64,000 bases of DNA from Allium sativum (GCA_030737875.1 CM060909.1:33655159-33719158), one strand, 5' to 3'. Counted from the first letter of the stretch, positions 35,440 through 46,453 are shown. Numbers and translations: made by a program. The notes: generated from the sequence alone by a model not told the origin.

Positions 35440-36930
35440 GGTTCAACTAACCATGTAAACTTGAAATTAAGAATCTAACTAAATTAGATATCCTTATTAT
35501 TGGCACATGGTCTTGACTATATTTTTATTTAGGCATAATATAAACTAATCATGTTCATAAAATCACTACATGTTAACAAAAAGGTACTTACTTTTGTCAC
35601 TAATACAAAAGTATGGTTCAACTAGAATTATCCCAACCTAATTCTTATATGAATCATGGTTTTTAACCCATTTATACAATTTAGCATAAACATACCTAAA
35701 CTTAAATCATGGTTTTAATTCTATCTATGTAAACTTGCAAGTGGAATGTAATTCTAATGTAATTCTAATGTAACTTATGTGTCACATATGTTATCATATG
35801 ATTATGATAACAAAATAAGCCTAAAAACATGTTTTCAACTAGGCATAATAACAAACATAGTTTAGTCATGTTCATAAAGATGCTTACTTTTGTTTCTAAC
35901 ACAAAAGTATGATTTGCCAATTTCAACATAGATTCATATAAATCATAGTACTTAGTCGATTCAATTACACACTAAAAGTGGTCATAAAAGTATGTACATC
36001 ATATTAGCAAAATAACGAATCATATACTTGCATGAATTCCAATTAAAATATCATAACATATAGTTGTTACCATGAATCATATACTTGCATGAATCTTAAA
36101 TAAATTATTACAACATATAGTTGTTACTTTCAACATGAATCATATGCTTGCAATTATCAAATGGGTGTTGTAAATAACTACCACAAACATGTAGTTTTCA
36201 ATATGAATCATATAGTTGCATGAATCCCAATTAAAATTCCACAACATGTGGTTGTCAACATAAATCATATACTTGTATGAATCCAATCGTACACCATAAT
36301 ATTGCCAAATCGTTTAGAATCAAAATAACATACAAATATAGATTATTATCGCCACAATTCCATTTCGCAAATCACGTACTTGCAAATATCCAATCGTATA
36401 CCACAATATTCCCAAATCGTTTAGCATCAAAGCAACATACAAAGATAGATTATTATCGCCACAATTCCATTTCTTTCTTTACACAAATCAACACAATTAT
36501 TTAACTCATATCGGAATAGCACTCTACTTACAACGTATGACGAATCTTCAATTCAGGAAACTGAATTCTGAATTTGGAGATGCTATCCTTTGTTGTAGGC
36601 GTTGCTTTGATTTGATTAACGTTGCTTTAAGCTTTGAATTATCTCCTAGTTGCCTCTCAATTTCTGACGGCTATACTTAGTCTCTCCTCAGCAACATGAC
36701 AGTCTCATCTCCATTTTAGTTTGTGTGAATTAGGGTTAGACTTAAGTCCTTTTTATAGAGTTTGTGAGTTGATTTAGACCGTCGATGAAGCTTGGTTCAA
36801 TAATAGCCGTTCATTTGAAGGAGAGACCAACCAGGAGCTGACACCTAGCCCTAGTGACAAGGCAAGGCTCAGAAAATCGACCAAACACAGACCTGGCCAG
36901 CCAGGACTTGACCAGACCTGACCAGCAGGT

Positions 36931-37040
36931 CATTTTTGACCTGGGCGCACTTGGCAGGTGCGCCAGGTCAAAAATATACTGGCGCACTTCCCAAGTGCGC
37001 CAGTTCATTTTTGTTCTGGCGCACTTCCCAAGTGCGCCAG
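36931..37040 (-). promoter_or_regulatory. U3 palindrome cluster of array LTR 4
   Basis: Three GGCGCACTT-type hairpins as at 3957-4066. The long first hairpin has the flank TATTTTTGACC instead of CATTTTTGACC on the minus strand. Confidence 0.8.
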
Positions 37041-37252
37041 TGCATTCTGACCCGTTTTCTGGTTTTTCGCCCAACTTCGTTCGTCCATATCTTCTTCATA
37101 CGATATCCGTTTTACGCAAACTCAGACTCTATCTCAAGCAGAATTCCGAGACGAACGCAATGGCGTATCCCGTTTCCCTTAATTCTTTGATTTAAAATTA
37201 GTTATAGTTTAATTTATGAATTTCACAGTTATAAAATACACGGGGTGTTACA

Positions 37253-37382
37253 TCCAACTTCATTTAATTAACAATTTCAATATAAAAATCCATTAATTCT
37301 CCTGATTTAATATATAAAACAGATTTAAATATTCAAATTTAGGCGACCAAAAATCTGGGTCTTTACAAATGTGCTGCTTCGG
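37253..37382 (-). repeat. Remnant of older LTR (right part of array target)
   Basis: Continues 1-213. TCCAA (37253-37257) is the array target-site duplication. At 37357-37367 GGGTCTTTACA is the complement of TGTAAAGACCC, a typical gypsy LTR start, so the older LTR probably begins at 37367 on the minus strand. 37378-37382 (TTCGG) is the target-site duplication of the next element. Confidence 0.5.
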
Positions 37383-37706
37383 TGTAACATCCAAGATTTT
37401 TGACCCTTCAAATCAACAATGATCCTCAACGTCGACTTAAACAAATTAAAAATACGGATAGTTATTGGGATTTATATAAGAAAAATAAGAGAAGAAGAAA
37501 AACAAACACAGAATCTCACATCGGAAGGACAAAATATAATAATAAAATAACAGTTCATAAAGCTGTTAAAACATACATTTGATTATACATTAACAACAGT
37601 TATCAGAGTAGACTGTCATAAACATACCAATATTTACAGCGGAACAAATAGTAATAAATACGTCTGTTGAGCTCCATCTTCATCTCCATAATGGTATCTT
37701 CAATAA

Positions 37707-39774
37707 CTGAAAACTTAGACTAACCCGAGCATAAATGAAAAGATGAAAACACTCGGATCAGAACAAAAATATTCTCGTATTAGTTAAGTCAATTTCATGT
37801 GATAATATGAGTGCAATAACTTAAGAGGTATTATGGGAAAATCTATCTCTTAAGGATCCGTCAAACTAGATACTATATAATATGATATGCTACTATAATA
37901 GTGTTTATGGTTTAAATATAAAATATTAAAATAGTGTAAGCGGGATTACCATTATTACCCTTACACCATTTATACCGTTGTCGTATAGTTTGCATATAAT
38001 ACACTAGTGCGTCGGTGGATAGGGATGCGCCGTGATAAGACAACGTTAAATCAAAATCGAAGGGGTATTGATCAGGATAATATGACAAGGCACATGTAGA
38101 ATGCCCAGAGTATGAATATACTAGTTGCAAGCCTGGATTGGTGGTAACACATAGTCGCGACTATCACCCACCTCGGACAACACTCCCAAGTCACGAATGC
38201 GCATCAAATCAAATCAATCAAACCGAGGGACTATAGTAATAAAGGAAGAAGTGTTGCCCATGGAGATAGCTAACGCCACTTGGTCACGGTATAGCCATGT
38301 TTTAGTCATTTTAATTATGACCTGAAGGTCAAGGATATCCATCATCGTTCTCTTTCTTCAAATCCAGTAATTGCCTCAAAATCAACCTACTTCATTCTGG
38401 AATTCCACCACGTACACAATTGTTAAAGTGGTTTTCAGTATTGGCAGAGAGTATGGCAATATCCGATCCCAGTCTCTTTAACAACCAATCATTTACATTT
38501 TTCACACTAGTCAGTTCTTTTACATTTCAAAGGGGGTCGTAATTCATATCGAAAATATCATATTTTCCTAAAATCATTTCAATAGTCAAAATAGAATATT
38601 TCATAATGAAATCTCCTTTTAAAACCCAACTTAAATATTGAAAAATTCCAACTTTTAAAATAATTTGATTATTAAAATCGTAACAATATATTTGAAATAG
38701 TTGAAAAATAAATAGTTTGTAATTAAAATATAATTATCAAATTTAATAAAATCTATAGTTAAAATATTGGAATAATTTATAAAATAAATAGTTAATTATA
38801 AAATGATTTATTTAAAATAATATATAAAATAAAATAGTAATAAAGTAAAATAGTTTATGTAGAAAATATAATTATTATTAGAATAGATTATAAAATGGTT
38901 TTGAAATACTATAGTTGGAATTAGAATCGTTTCCTTAAAAAATCAATTAAACTTATAGTCGTATTTCAATTTCAAGTCAAACCAATTCAACGTCTATATA
39001 TCAATTAAATTAAACATTCCAAATAAATTCCAACTCAATTCAATTTTGACTTCATTTACCTTCAGTTTATACATTAATCAATTCCCTTTGGTTTATATAT
39101 TCCAAATCCAAAATTCATATTTAAAGGCAATTAATTTATAAAACATCATTGGTATCATCTTTAAAACAATATTTCAAAATTCATGGTTAAAACATATTTT
39201 TATTTAACCAATCGGTGTCCGTATATAATTTTCTATCCTATGGCCAAGTGATACTTAAAATTTAATTTTAGTATTTTGGGAAATGATATATATCATTTCA
39301 ATCCAAATCAGGGTCGTAGGTATTTATCATTTCAACCTACGTTCTTAATTCATTTTAATAATTAAACCCAGGTTTATTTGATGCCCGTAACATCAAAGGT
39401 AAATGATTAGGATTAATCAGCACAAACAATGGTCATATATGAATAAATATGAATATCAGGTAAATTCTGACAATTAACATCAATTTTTCGAACATATCAG
39501 ATTCAAGACATTCATCACACCAATATAGACAAACAATCCAATATCGTAAATTATACTAGTTATCAGATGATGTTTTTTTTTAAACTAGCAATTAAACGTC
39601 AAATTTTAACTTAACAGTAAAACAGTCAAATTTAACTACACTATCGATGCAAATAAATTTAAATATGTAATTTAAACTATCAAACATTAATCCATACAAA
39701 GATATCATGACATGATATAAATTTAACTAATATTAGAATATTTTAGTAAGATGTGAGTGGGTTTAATCACTCAC
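37707..39774 (-). other. Predicted intron in the old element's 3' LTR
   Basis: CCAAAG then GTGAGT on the minus strand at 39774, and TTTTCAG next to TTATTG at 37707. The other LTR keeps the donor (57130) and an AG acceptor (48901, now TAG). Confidence 0.4.
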
Positions 39775-40617
39775 CTTTGGTTCTGAACGACATTGGAATC
39801 CAAATTTTAGCCCAAAAATGAATGGTCTCAGAATCAGTTCAAATCAGTGTCATCGCGAAGAGCTTGACGATAAGATTCTAACGCAACAAACCGCATGTCA
39901 ATTGGAGCTCATGTGAAGAAGTTATACATGTTAGAACATTTGAGTTTTTAAATTATCAAAAATAATTAAATAATTTCCCTCACTAACTATTCAGTGCCAC
40001 ATCATCCCTTTCCTCCATCTTCCAGCGTGCGCACCTTCTTCTCGTTCTTTGTTCCAGCTTGTTTTGAACCCATCCCATTCAACAAAACCAAATCACGCAC
40101 AAAGCAATACTCCACCGTTCATCGATCAGGAAACAACACTTCGACCGCCTCTACGAATACTACCTGCGCTCCGAATCCCACTGTACTCGGTGGTCCCCAC
40201 ATCCCTGTAAACTGTGAAGAACTTGCTGCGTTTAGATGGGAATTCTGGCGATTTTGTGAAGCAAACCATATATATCATCATCCGTATGGATGGAAAGATC
40301 TCTCCGAGTACTATGATTTTCATGTATTAGGTTTTGAATTTCGTTGAGCGGATTGAGAGAAATTGAGGGAAGTTTTAGATTTTTATGGCCATGAAATTAC
40401 GTATGGCGGTTGCACTGAAATTAGGGTTTTTAATAATATTTTAGTATTAAAATGTCTCGGTTTGTGTGTTTTAAAGCCAGAAATGAGACTGAGTCCAAAT
40501 CAGGCCCATTTACTACCTAGCAATATGTTTTGATGCATTTTGAACGCAATGGAATAGGTTTCAAGGCCCAATTCCAAAGTCTATAATAGTTTCACTTAAA
40601 ATGTCATATTTTTAATT

Positions 40618-40935
40618 AAATAGTGTACAAATTTTCAACGTGCATTTCAATTTACCGAAGCCACATACTAACTCCAAAAATTATGAAATTTGGAATCTAG
40701 CTATATTTTGACCATACGGTCTTAACAAAATAAATTTTATCGAATTTGGAGCCCATTTAAAAAATGGCCTTTTTAACTAGCATATTAATTTCAACATAAT
40801 TTACAAAACGTGTTTAGCTTCACTACGCTTACATACTAACTCCAATTAACTTGAAATTTTAAACCTGACAATAATTTGGCATTCTGAATCCAAAAAAATG
40901 AATTTCGTCGAATTCTAAGAACGTTGGCAAAATGA
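40618..40935 (-). repeat. Duplicated U3 module, old element 3' LTR
   Basis: Two tandem diverged copies. Each includes a GGAGTTAGTATGTG/A-type block. The copy nearer the promoter also has GACCGTATGGTCAA and CGGTAAATTGAAATGC (minus strand). The same two-copy module occurs in the right LTR (about 57960-58290) and, in opposite orientation, in the 6.1 kb solo LTR (49843-50150). Confidence 0.65.
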
Positions 40936-41227
40936 AAATGTTTGCCTGTTCATTAACATAAATCAAATATTCATTATTCGCTTTTAAATTAAATTCAGGG
41001 TTTATAAATAATATTCAAATCAAAAAAATAAAATAAAATTCATATACACTGATAAATCAACAATTTTAATATTGCAACTTCAACTAACATTAATTCAAAT
41101 AATTCAATTATGGTTTTCAACATAGAATTTCACAAATTAAATCATAAAATACTATTTACAACCATATAATATCAAAATCATATTAAATTAAACAATATAA
41201 ATTATCGAAATTTTTTGGGATGTTACA

Positions 41228-41416
41228 TTCTCCCTCACTTAAATCTTTTCGTCCTCGAAATGGAACGTAGTAATGAAGTGGCAAAATAAAATTAAAATAA
41301 TATAAAATTTATACTAACTAAAAAAGTATTTACTTTAATATATAGAAAAAATGAGTATGCAAACAAATTTCACAAAATTTCCAAGTCATTAATTCACAAA
41401 AAAATTCGGCAGAGTC
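41228..41416 (-). other. 3' end of the old element's internal region with polypurine tract
   Basis: Complement of AAGTGAGGGAGAA at 41228-41240 adjoins the LTR. Next to it CATTTCG-AGGA-CGAAAAG is a weakened version of the hairpin seen in the other elements. No coding sequence. GAGTC at 41412-41416 is the target-site duplication of the nested chimera. Confidence 0.7.
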
Positions 41417-41585
41417 CGTAACACCCCTAAGTCCCATATTGTGGAAGCCTATGTGAAGTGGACACTTATATAATACAGCCCATCTCTTACTAACGCCGAG
41501 GCCTTTTGAGGAGAAAAACCCCACACCTATAAGGTGGCTAAGTTGGGGACAATATCTTGCGTGAACGGAGGTACGGGTTGTTACA
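41417..41585 (+). repeat. TRIM LTR a (169 bp)
   Basis: Starts CGTAACACCCCTAAGTCCC (T to C at base one) and ends GGGTTGTTACA. Contains TATATAATAC and GCCGAGGCCTTTTGAGGAG. It is followed by the primer site TGGTATCAGAGC (41587-41598). Confidence 0.85.
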
Positions 41586-41696
41586 GTGGTATCAGAGCCA
41601 ATACCCAACCGGAATTGTGGATCCTGTGTGGACAACAACACCTGGGTGAGGTGATTGTGAGCCAACGGGGACGTTGGGCTCTGTAGGAGGGGAGAA
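41586..41696 (+). other. TRIM interior with primer site and polypurine tract
   Basis: 111 bp with no coding capacity: primer site at the left (41587-41598) and GTAGGAGGGGAGAA at the right (41683-41696). Confidence 0.85.
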
Positions 41697-42252
41697 TGTA
41701 ACACCCCTAAGTCCCGCATCGCGAATACTTAATTTAAATTTCAGGAATTAAGTAAAACGGACATCACCATTGTGTTCGTCTTGGAATTTTGCTTGGAATA
41801 GAGTCCAAGTTTGCGTAAATCGGACAACGTATGAATGAGTTATGGCCTTTAGAAGATTCAACTAAAATTCAAAACAGTTCGAAATTCAACCTAGGTAGCT
41901 GGGCAGGAAATTTCCCGCCATCAACCATGCAGATCGACCCGGGGGTCGACCTTGCGGTCAGGTCGACCAGGGGGTTGACCTAGGGGTCGACATACCCCCT
42001 AGATCGGGGCAGTTTCGTTCCTGTGATGTGTTTTAATGTGCTGTACGAATCTGAAGGTCAATCTAAGGGCTCTAAAACACTCTCTACACCTATAAATACA
42101 TAGAAAGACCTAACCCTAATTCATAACAATTCCTCAAGACGCCTCCATGTTGCTGAACTCTCAATTCTCTTAGTCGCTGCCTCTAAAACCTAAATCAAAT
42201 TAGAAATTCTTCATCAACAATTCAAGCTCTTCACCAATAATAAAAAAAGAAG
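41697..42252 (+). repeat. Front part of a gypsy LTR joined to a TRIM-type start
   Basis: The first ~25 bases (TGTAACACCCCTAAGTCCC...) match the TRIM LTR. From about 41722 the sequence follows the gypsy U3: the conserved block TTGTGTTCGTCTTGG...GAGTCCAAGTTTGCG (41772-41817), a GTCGAC-rich palindrome cluster (41932-42000), TATAAATA (42091-42098) and CCATGTTGCTGAA. It is interrupted at 42253 by the CACTA element and resumes at 44901. Confidence 0.72.
41932..42000 (+). promoter_or_regulatory. U3 palindrome cluster of the chimera's gypsy LTR
   Basis: Several overlapping inverted repeats built on GTCGAC, for example GATCGACCCGGGGGTCGAC and AGGTCGACC. It sits about 235-305 bp from the LTR start and before the TATA box, as in the other LTRs. 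The pairing is imperfect, as expected for an old copy. Confidence 0.65.
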
Positions 42253-43237
42253 CATTACAACAAAAACACCATATTACAACTTTAATTTTACAATGGTGGT
42301 AAAATCCACCGTTGTAATAAATGTTTTTTACAACTTTTTTCCAGAAAAGTTGTAATAAACTTATTTTTAACAACTGTGTTATTTTGACAGTTGTAATAAA
42401 AGCCTATCACAACTTTTATTTTTTGACTGTTGTAATATATAATTAACAACTAATAATTAATATTTAATACAATTATATTGATTATTTATAATTTATAATT
42501 AATAACTAATAATTACTATTAATAATCAATTAGGAAGTAATAATTAATAATCAATCCGTAATATTTAATACTTAGCAATTAAGAAGAATAATTAAAAACT
42601 ATAGTTTAAATTACATAATTATTATTATTTATTAATATTTGATAATTATTAGTGATAATAATTTCTAAATATATACTCAATATTAATACTTAAGAATCGT
42701 AATTAATCAAAACATTAATACTTTTGAAGTGATATTTAGTGTTTAATAATTATTTTTAATTGATTAATATTTAAAACTAATAATTAATTAATAATCAATA
42801 ACTAATAAAATATTTAATAATTTAGAATTAACAAGAGATATTAACAATTAAGAAGTAACATTTTGTATTTAATATTTCATAATTATAATTAGCAATTGTG
42901 TGAGAACCCAAATTTTGTGACTCAAAAATATTATTGATTATAACTAAATATATATTTGGGGTGAATGAATAAATAAATAGATCATTTGTATGTATATGAT
43001 GAATATATACAAATTTGTACATGGTTAAAATTGTTGACAAAATATACACGTCTATTGCTTATTTTGTATAACATGGAAATGGATCTAAATGTTGTAAAAT
43101 GGGTTAAGTGTTATATGGAGCTAATAAAGAAAAACCCTAAGGGGCAAAATTGGAATTAGCAAGATCACAGCCCTAATAAATTAACCTAGAAAACAATCGG
43201 TCAGCCCTCAATTCATTTCTCTCGTTCATTACAAAAA

Positions 43238-43302
43238 AATGGCCGAAGCCCTAGCCGATAAAAACTGGGGGGAAATCAATCCACCTTCTCGCATCAAATA
43301 GA
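43238..43302 (+). other. Possible captured first exon or 5' UTR in the CACTA element
   Basis: A short frame MAEALADKNWGEINPPSR ending in a stop, preceded by a CT-rich leader typical of plant 5' UTRs. I do not recognise it. It may belong to the same captured gene as the exon at 43888 or be chance. Confidence 0.25.
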
Positions 43303-43887
43303 ACCGATTCATGAGAGAGATGGATTCTAGAGGGAAATGGCGGTAGGTCTAAGGAGATCAAAGCCTAAATTGAGGAACCACAGAGAGAAATCGAAGTATG
43401 GAAGCACGAAACCGAATCGAATGTGAGTGCATTTCACTTTTCAAATAGAAATCGAAGTCTGTAAGCTGAGTTCAAGAATTAATTATATATTTTTATATGT
43501 ACAGTCTTCTTGCTATTAAAGTCTGAACTGAATGTGATTTGGGAAAAGATAAAAATAATTATCTTCTTGTTATATAAGCAGTTAAATTGTCTGCTTACTT
43601 ATATGTAAATATGGTTTCTGAACTTTCTAGCTGAATCGATTTTAAGGGTTATATTTGGAACCTGTATGAAATTGTAAGGTTATATTAGGAACCTGAATCA
43701 TTTTCATCTTTTAATCAATTTTATGTCTAGTTACTGCTGCCGAAATTTAACTCTTTTTTCTTTGTTATACAAATATATAACCTGGTTTCTAAGATTGGCA
43801 TTGCCATTGATATGAAATTGAGTACAGTTTGTCGCTCGTGGATCTGATGTCATCATTCCAGTTTTATTCGTCGTAATTTGTATGCAG

Positions 43888-43958
43888 ATCAACTAGAAGA
43901 CGATGGTGAGTACGAAGACGGCGAATGTGAAGATACGGTTGTATTTAAGGAAGAGGAG
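43888..43958 (+). pseudogene. Captured acidic exon of unknown gene (71 nt)
   Basis: Bounded by TGTATGCAG on the left and GAG-GTAAGG on the right, both good splice sites. The only open frame reads QLEDDGEYEDGECEDTVVFK and two more Glu, in phase 2. Strongly acidic and not clearly MRS2. It may be from the same or a different host gene. Confidence 0.45.
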
Positions 43959-44427
43959 GTAAGGACTTTATTTTATTAGATGATAAACAAAATTCATTTT
44001 CTTTATTTGATAGTTGAATGACATTATGTTGTTTCTACTTTAATACTTTAATATGCAGAGTGTAACTGTTGTTAGGAAGATTCCCTGTATATGCTAATAT
44101 ACAGGTTGCATTCCCTCCACATTTTTTTCTTTTTTTTACTGGATAAATTTGAGAAGCCTACATGTTGAATAGTCCATGTTGGAATGGTAATTTCATTCCC
44201 AGTACAGTAACATGGAAAGAGGCATTCCAAATTCAATTCGGTATATGCTGCTTTTACTTTTGAAATCGTTTCTCTTTTGATTTTCCGATATGCAATCCAT
44301 GCGTGTTTATACGTATTTGACTTTTCTACACAAAAAGTAAATCGTTAGATAAACGGAAGAACAAGTTTAGTTATTTTAATCTTGTTAAGCTATATAGACA
44401 TTATTTTGCATTGTTTTATCTTCATAG

Positions 44428-44534
44428 ATGAAGAATTCAAGGATGAGAGTGGAAGCAGCCGTCATGGAAGCTATATGGCGTCCAAGCCTAACATTGATGA
44501 ACTGGAGATGTTATTAGAGGCTTATTTTGTTCAG
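44428..44534 (+). pseudogene. Captured exon of an MRS2/MGT magnesium transporter (CorA family)
   Basis: A TTCATAG acceptor precedes an open frame containing SRHGSYMASKPNIDELEML and then LEAYFVQ. ELEMLLEAYF is a hallmark of plant MRS2/MGT proteins, lying in the cytosolic helix before the first membrane segment. The exon should be followed by a helix leading to the GMN pore motif, but nothing recognisable follows within the element, and the next sequence is AT-rich. It is a gene fragment carried by the CACTA transposon and has no function as a transporter. Recognised from the family motif; the exact parent gene is not known. Confidence 0.75.
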
Positions 44535-44900
44535 ATAGTATGTAATAATGCACAAAATGTTGTAAAACTTATTGTTTGTAATACTGAATATATAAGTATT
44601 TTAATAAATTAGTTTGCAAATAACTGTAATATCTGATTTTCCTATGGAGTATTGCTGTATTTAGTGTATTGTTCTTTTCAATTGCAAATGATATTTTTTT
44701 TAAAACCCAAATGTCAATTACAACGGTGGAAAAAAGTTGTAAAATATACATATTACAACGGTGTTGCAACGGTGCAAAAATGTTGTTAAAGATATTAGTC
44801 TATTACAACTTCTTAATAGACGACGGTTAGCCCACCGTTGTAAAATGTATATTGCAACGGTGTTCCACCTTTGTAATAGGGTCATTCTGTTGTAGTGAAG

Positions 44901-46004
44901 ATTAAATTGGCGTTCTACATCAACAACAAATAGTTTATTTCTCCAATCCAATCAATGTGAGTGGAATTGAACTATATTTGTTATATAATATTGCTTCTAT
45001 CATTTACCATTCCCCAAAATGAATATGATGATAATTTAATAAGATCAGTTATTTTATTTATGCCTACGTTTGAGCTCTCTCCTTTTATTCTTTCCCCTTT
45101 TAATTTTTATAGCTAGGTTATCTCGAGTTTATGTCTATCATGGATTTATGCGTTTTAATGGGAACGGGAAATTAAAAAATGGGAAAAAGGGTTGGCTTGG
45201 GCATAATATGGGGATTGGAAGGTTTTGTATAGAATTATGGACATAATTATACTGTAATATTGAATTTATGTAAGTTTGACATAATTGTAATGGGTTATGG
45301 AATTGGTATAATTTAATATTAACAACATGTAATTGGATAACATGGATTGGTGAAATTTATTTGTGACCTGAAAAATAAGCCTAGAGGGTGAATTAGACTA
45401 TATGTATGAACATGGGAACGTTGGGGTATATATATTAGGAGAATATTGATTATATGAAATTGGGTATAATTGGATATTGGAATTTGGCATGTTATGGTAT
45501 GAATAACACAGAATTGGTGAATATGGCTATAATTGGATAATTTGGGTAATATGAAATTTGGCTAACTATTATGTAATTGGTGTAGTTAATGACAAATTAG
45601 AAATAGGCATAAAAAATGAATTGTAATTAAGTTGAATTTTGGAAACTTAATAATGATTGGTAGGATTTTGGATGCAACAATTGGATGAACTTTGCTCTTA
45701 TTCTATAAGAGTGTGGGAAAATTTGGATGAAAAATGTTTTGATTTTCAAAAATATTGCATTTATATAGAACTGCAAGAATATTTAGGATGTGAGCATCAT
45801 TTTTTAAAAATTAGATTTTAAAAGTTTGCATACATGTAGGTGGTACCAATTAGGCATACATGCTTTACTATGATGTATTTCACTTTGCACATGTGCACAA
45901 TGTTTGCAACAATTGAATGCACACTTGATGGATGAATATTGCGAGTGATTATCTATTTTACTCTTATTGAATTTCGGGGACGAAATTCTTTAAGGGTGGG
46001 AGAA
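44901..46004 (+). repeat. Rest of the gypsy part of the chimera, ending in a polypurine tract
   Basis: Begins with the remaining LTR exon sequence and a GTGAGT donor-like site (AATCAATGTGAGTGG, near 44951), then ~1 kb of AT-rich non-coding DNA. It ends in the hairpin AATTTCG-GGGA-CGAAATT (45970-45987) and polypurine tract TAAGGGTGGGAGAA (45991-46004). No LTR 3' end or primer site was found, so a deletion joins the LTR front to the internal 3' end. Confidence 0.65.
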
Positions 46005-46173
46005 TGTAACACCCCTAAGTCCCACATCATGGAAGCATGTGTGAAGTGGGTACTTATATAGTAGAGTCCATCTCTTACTAACGCCGAGGCCTTTTGAGGA
46101 AAAAAAACCCACACCTATACGGTGGCTAAGTTGGGGACAATATCTTGCGTGAACGGAAGTCCGAGCTGTTACA
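46005..46173 (+). repeat. TRIM LTR b (169 bp)
   Basis: TGTAACACCCCTAAGTCCCA to GAGCTGTTACA. It differs from LTR c at about 16 sites, against about 8 between a and c. Primer site TGGTATCAAAGC (46175-46186, one change). Confidence 0.85.
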
Positions 46174-46284
46174 GTGGTATCAAAGCTGATACCCAGCCGG
46201 AATTGTGGCTTCTGTGTGGACCACATCGCCTGGGTGAGGTGTTTGTGAGCCAACGGAGACATTGGGCTCTGTAGGAGGGGAGAA

Positions 46285-46453
46285 TGTAACTCCCCTAAGT
46301 CCCACATTGTGGAAGCCTATGTGAAGTGGACACTTATATAGTAGAGCCCATCTCTTACTAACGCCGAGGCCTTTTGAGGAACAAAACCCCACACCTATAA
46401 GGTGGCTAAGTTGGGGACAATATCTTGCGTGAACGGAGGTGCGGGTTGTTACA
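46285..46453 (+). repeat. TRIM LTR c (169 bp)
   Basis: TGTAACTCCCCTAAGTCCCA to GGGTTGTTACA, preceded by the polypurine tract GTAGGAGGGGAGAA. Right flank GAGTC equals 41412-41416. Confidence 0.88.

Larger units (their letters stand above)
214..37252 (-). mobile_element. Tandem array of a non-autonomous Ty3/gypsy element (4 LTRs, 3 internal regions)
   Basis: The array reads LTR (214-4278), internal (4279-7348), LTR (7349-11384), internal (11385-14454), LTR (14455-18490), internal (18491-21567), LTR (21568-37252, split by an autonomous element). Adjacent internal regions share one LTR. Every inner LTR has a primer binding site on one side and a polypurine tract on the other. The outermost ends are both flanked by TCCAA (209-213 and 37253-37257), while no duplication separates the units. 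This is what unequal recombination between the LTRs of one original insertion would leave. Units look about 98-99% alike by eye. Confidence 0.93.
34507..37252 (-). repeat. Array LTR 4, right piece and array end
   Basis: The U3-side 2746 bp of the fourth LTR. It contains the minisatellite (34966-35439), the donor (36531), TATA box (36750-36757), palindromes (about 36931-37040) and the LTR start at 37252. The flank TCCAA at 37253-37257 matches that at 209-213. The right side has no polypurine tract, so this is the outer 5' LTR of the array. Confidence 0.93.
37383..41227 (-). repeat. 3' LTR of the old non-coding element (3845 bp)
   Basis: On the minus strand it starts TGTAACATCCCAAAAAATTTC at 41227 and ends at 37383 with ...GGATGTTACA. 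The U3 holds two diverged copies of a ~150-bp module (40618-40935). A GTGAGT donor is at 39774 and a TTTTCAG acceptor at 37707. An open stretch of 117 codons on the plus strand at 39994-40347 is broken in the other LTR and is not treated as a gene. Confidence 0.88.
42253..44897 (+). mobile_element. Non-autonomous CACTA transposon (2645 bp) with captured exons
   Basis: Terminal inverted repeats CATTACAACAAAA (left) and CACTACAACAGAA (complement of the right end) agree at 22 of the first 28 bases. AAG is duplicated on both sides (42250-42252, 44898-44900), the 3-bp duplication expected for CACTA elements. Both ends carry many subterminal TTACAAC/GTTGTAA motifs (42253-42440, 44715-44897). No transposase was found. 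The interior holds gene-like exons at 43888-43958 and 44428-44534. The left end has the CACTA start mutated to CATTA. Confidence 0.9.
41417..46453 (+). mobile_element. TRIM-gypsy chimeric retroelement, 5037 bp, flanked by GAGTC
   Basis: The outer parts are TRIM sequence: LTR a (41417-41585), primer site and ~110-bp interior, then at the right LTR b (46005-46173), interior, LTR c (46285-46453). Between them 41697-46004 is gypsy sequence: the front of a gypsy LTR fused to the end of a gypsy internal region with its polypurine tract. GAGTC flanks only the outermost ends (41412-41416, 46454-46458). LTRs a and c differ at about 8 of 169 sites and b is more diverged, fitting a and c as the original pair. 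A CACTA element later entered the gypsy part. Confidence 0.8.

Noticed and set aside
39994..40347. 117-codon plus-strand frame MPHHPFPPSSS
   Set aside because: The matching place in the other LTR copy (about 57354-57690) is broken by frame changes, and the frame opposes the element's direction.
41417..41585. Cassandra-type TRIM with an embedded 5S rRNA
   Set aside because: The LTR has no recognisable 5S promoter boxes or 5S core sequence.
44428..44612. Functional magnesium transporter gene
   Set aside because: Only one exon of the family motif is present, with no membrane segments or GMN motif, inside a transposon.
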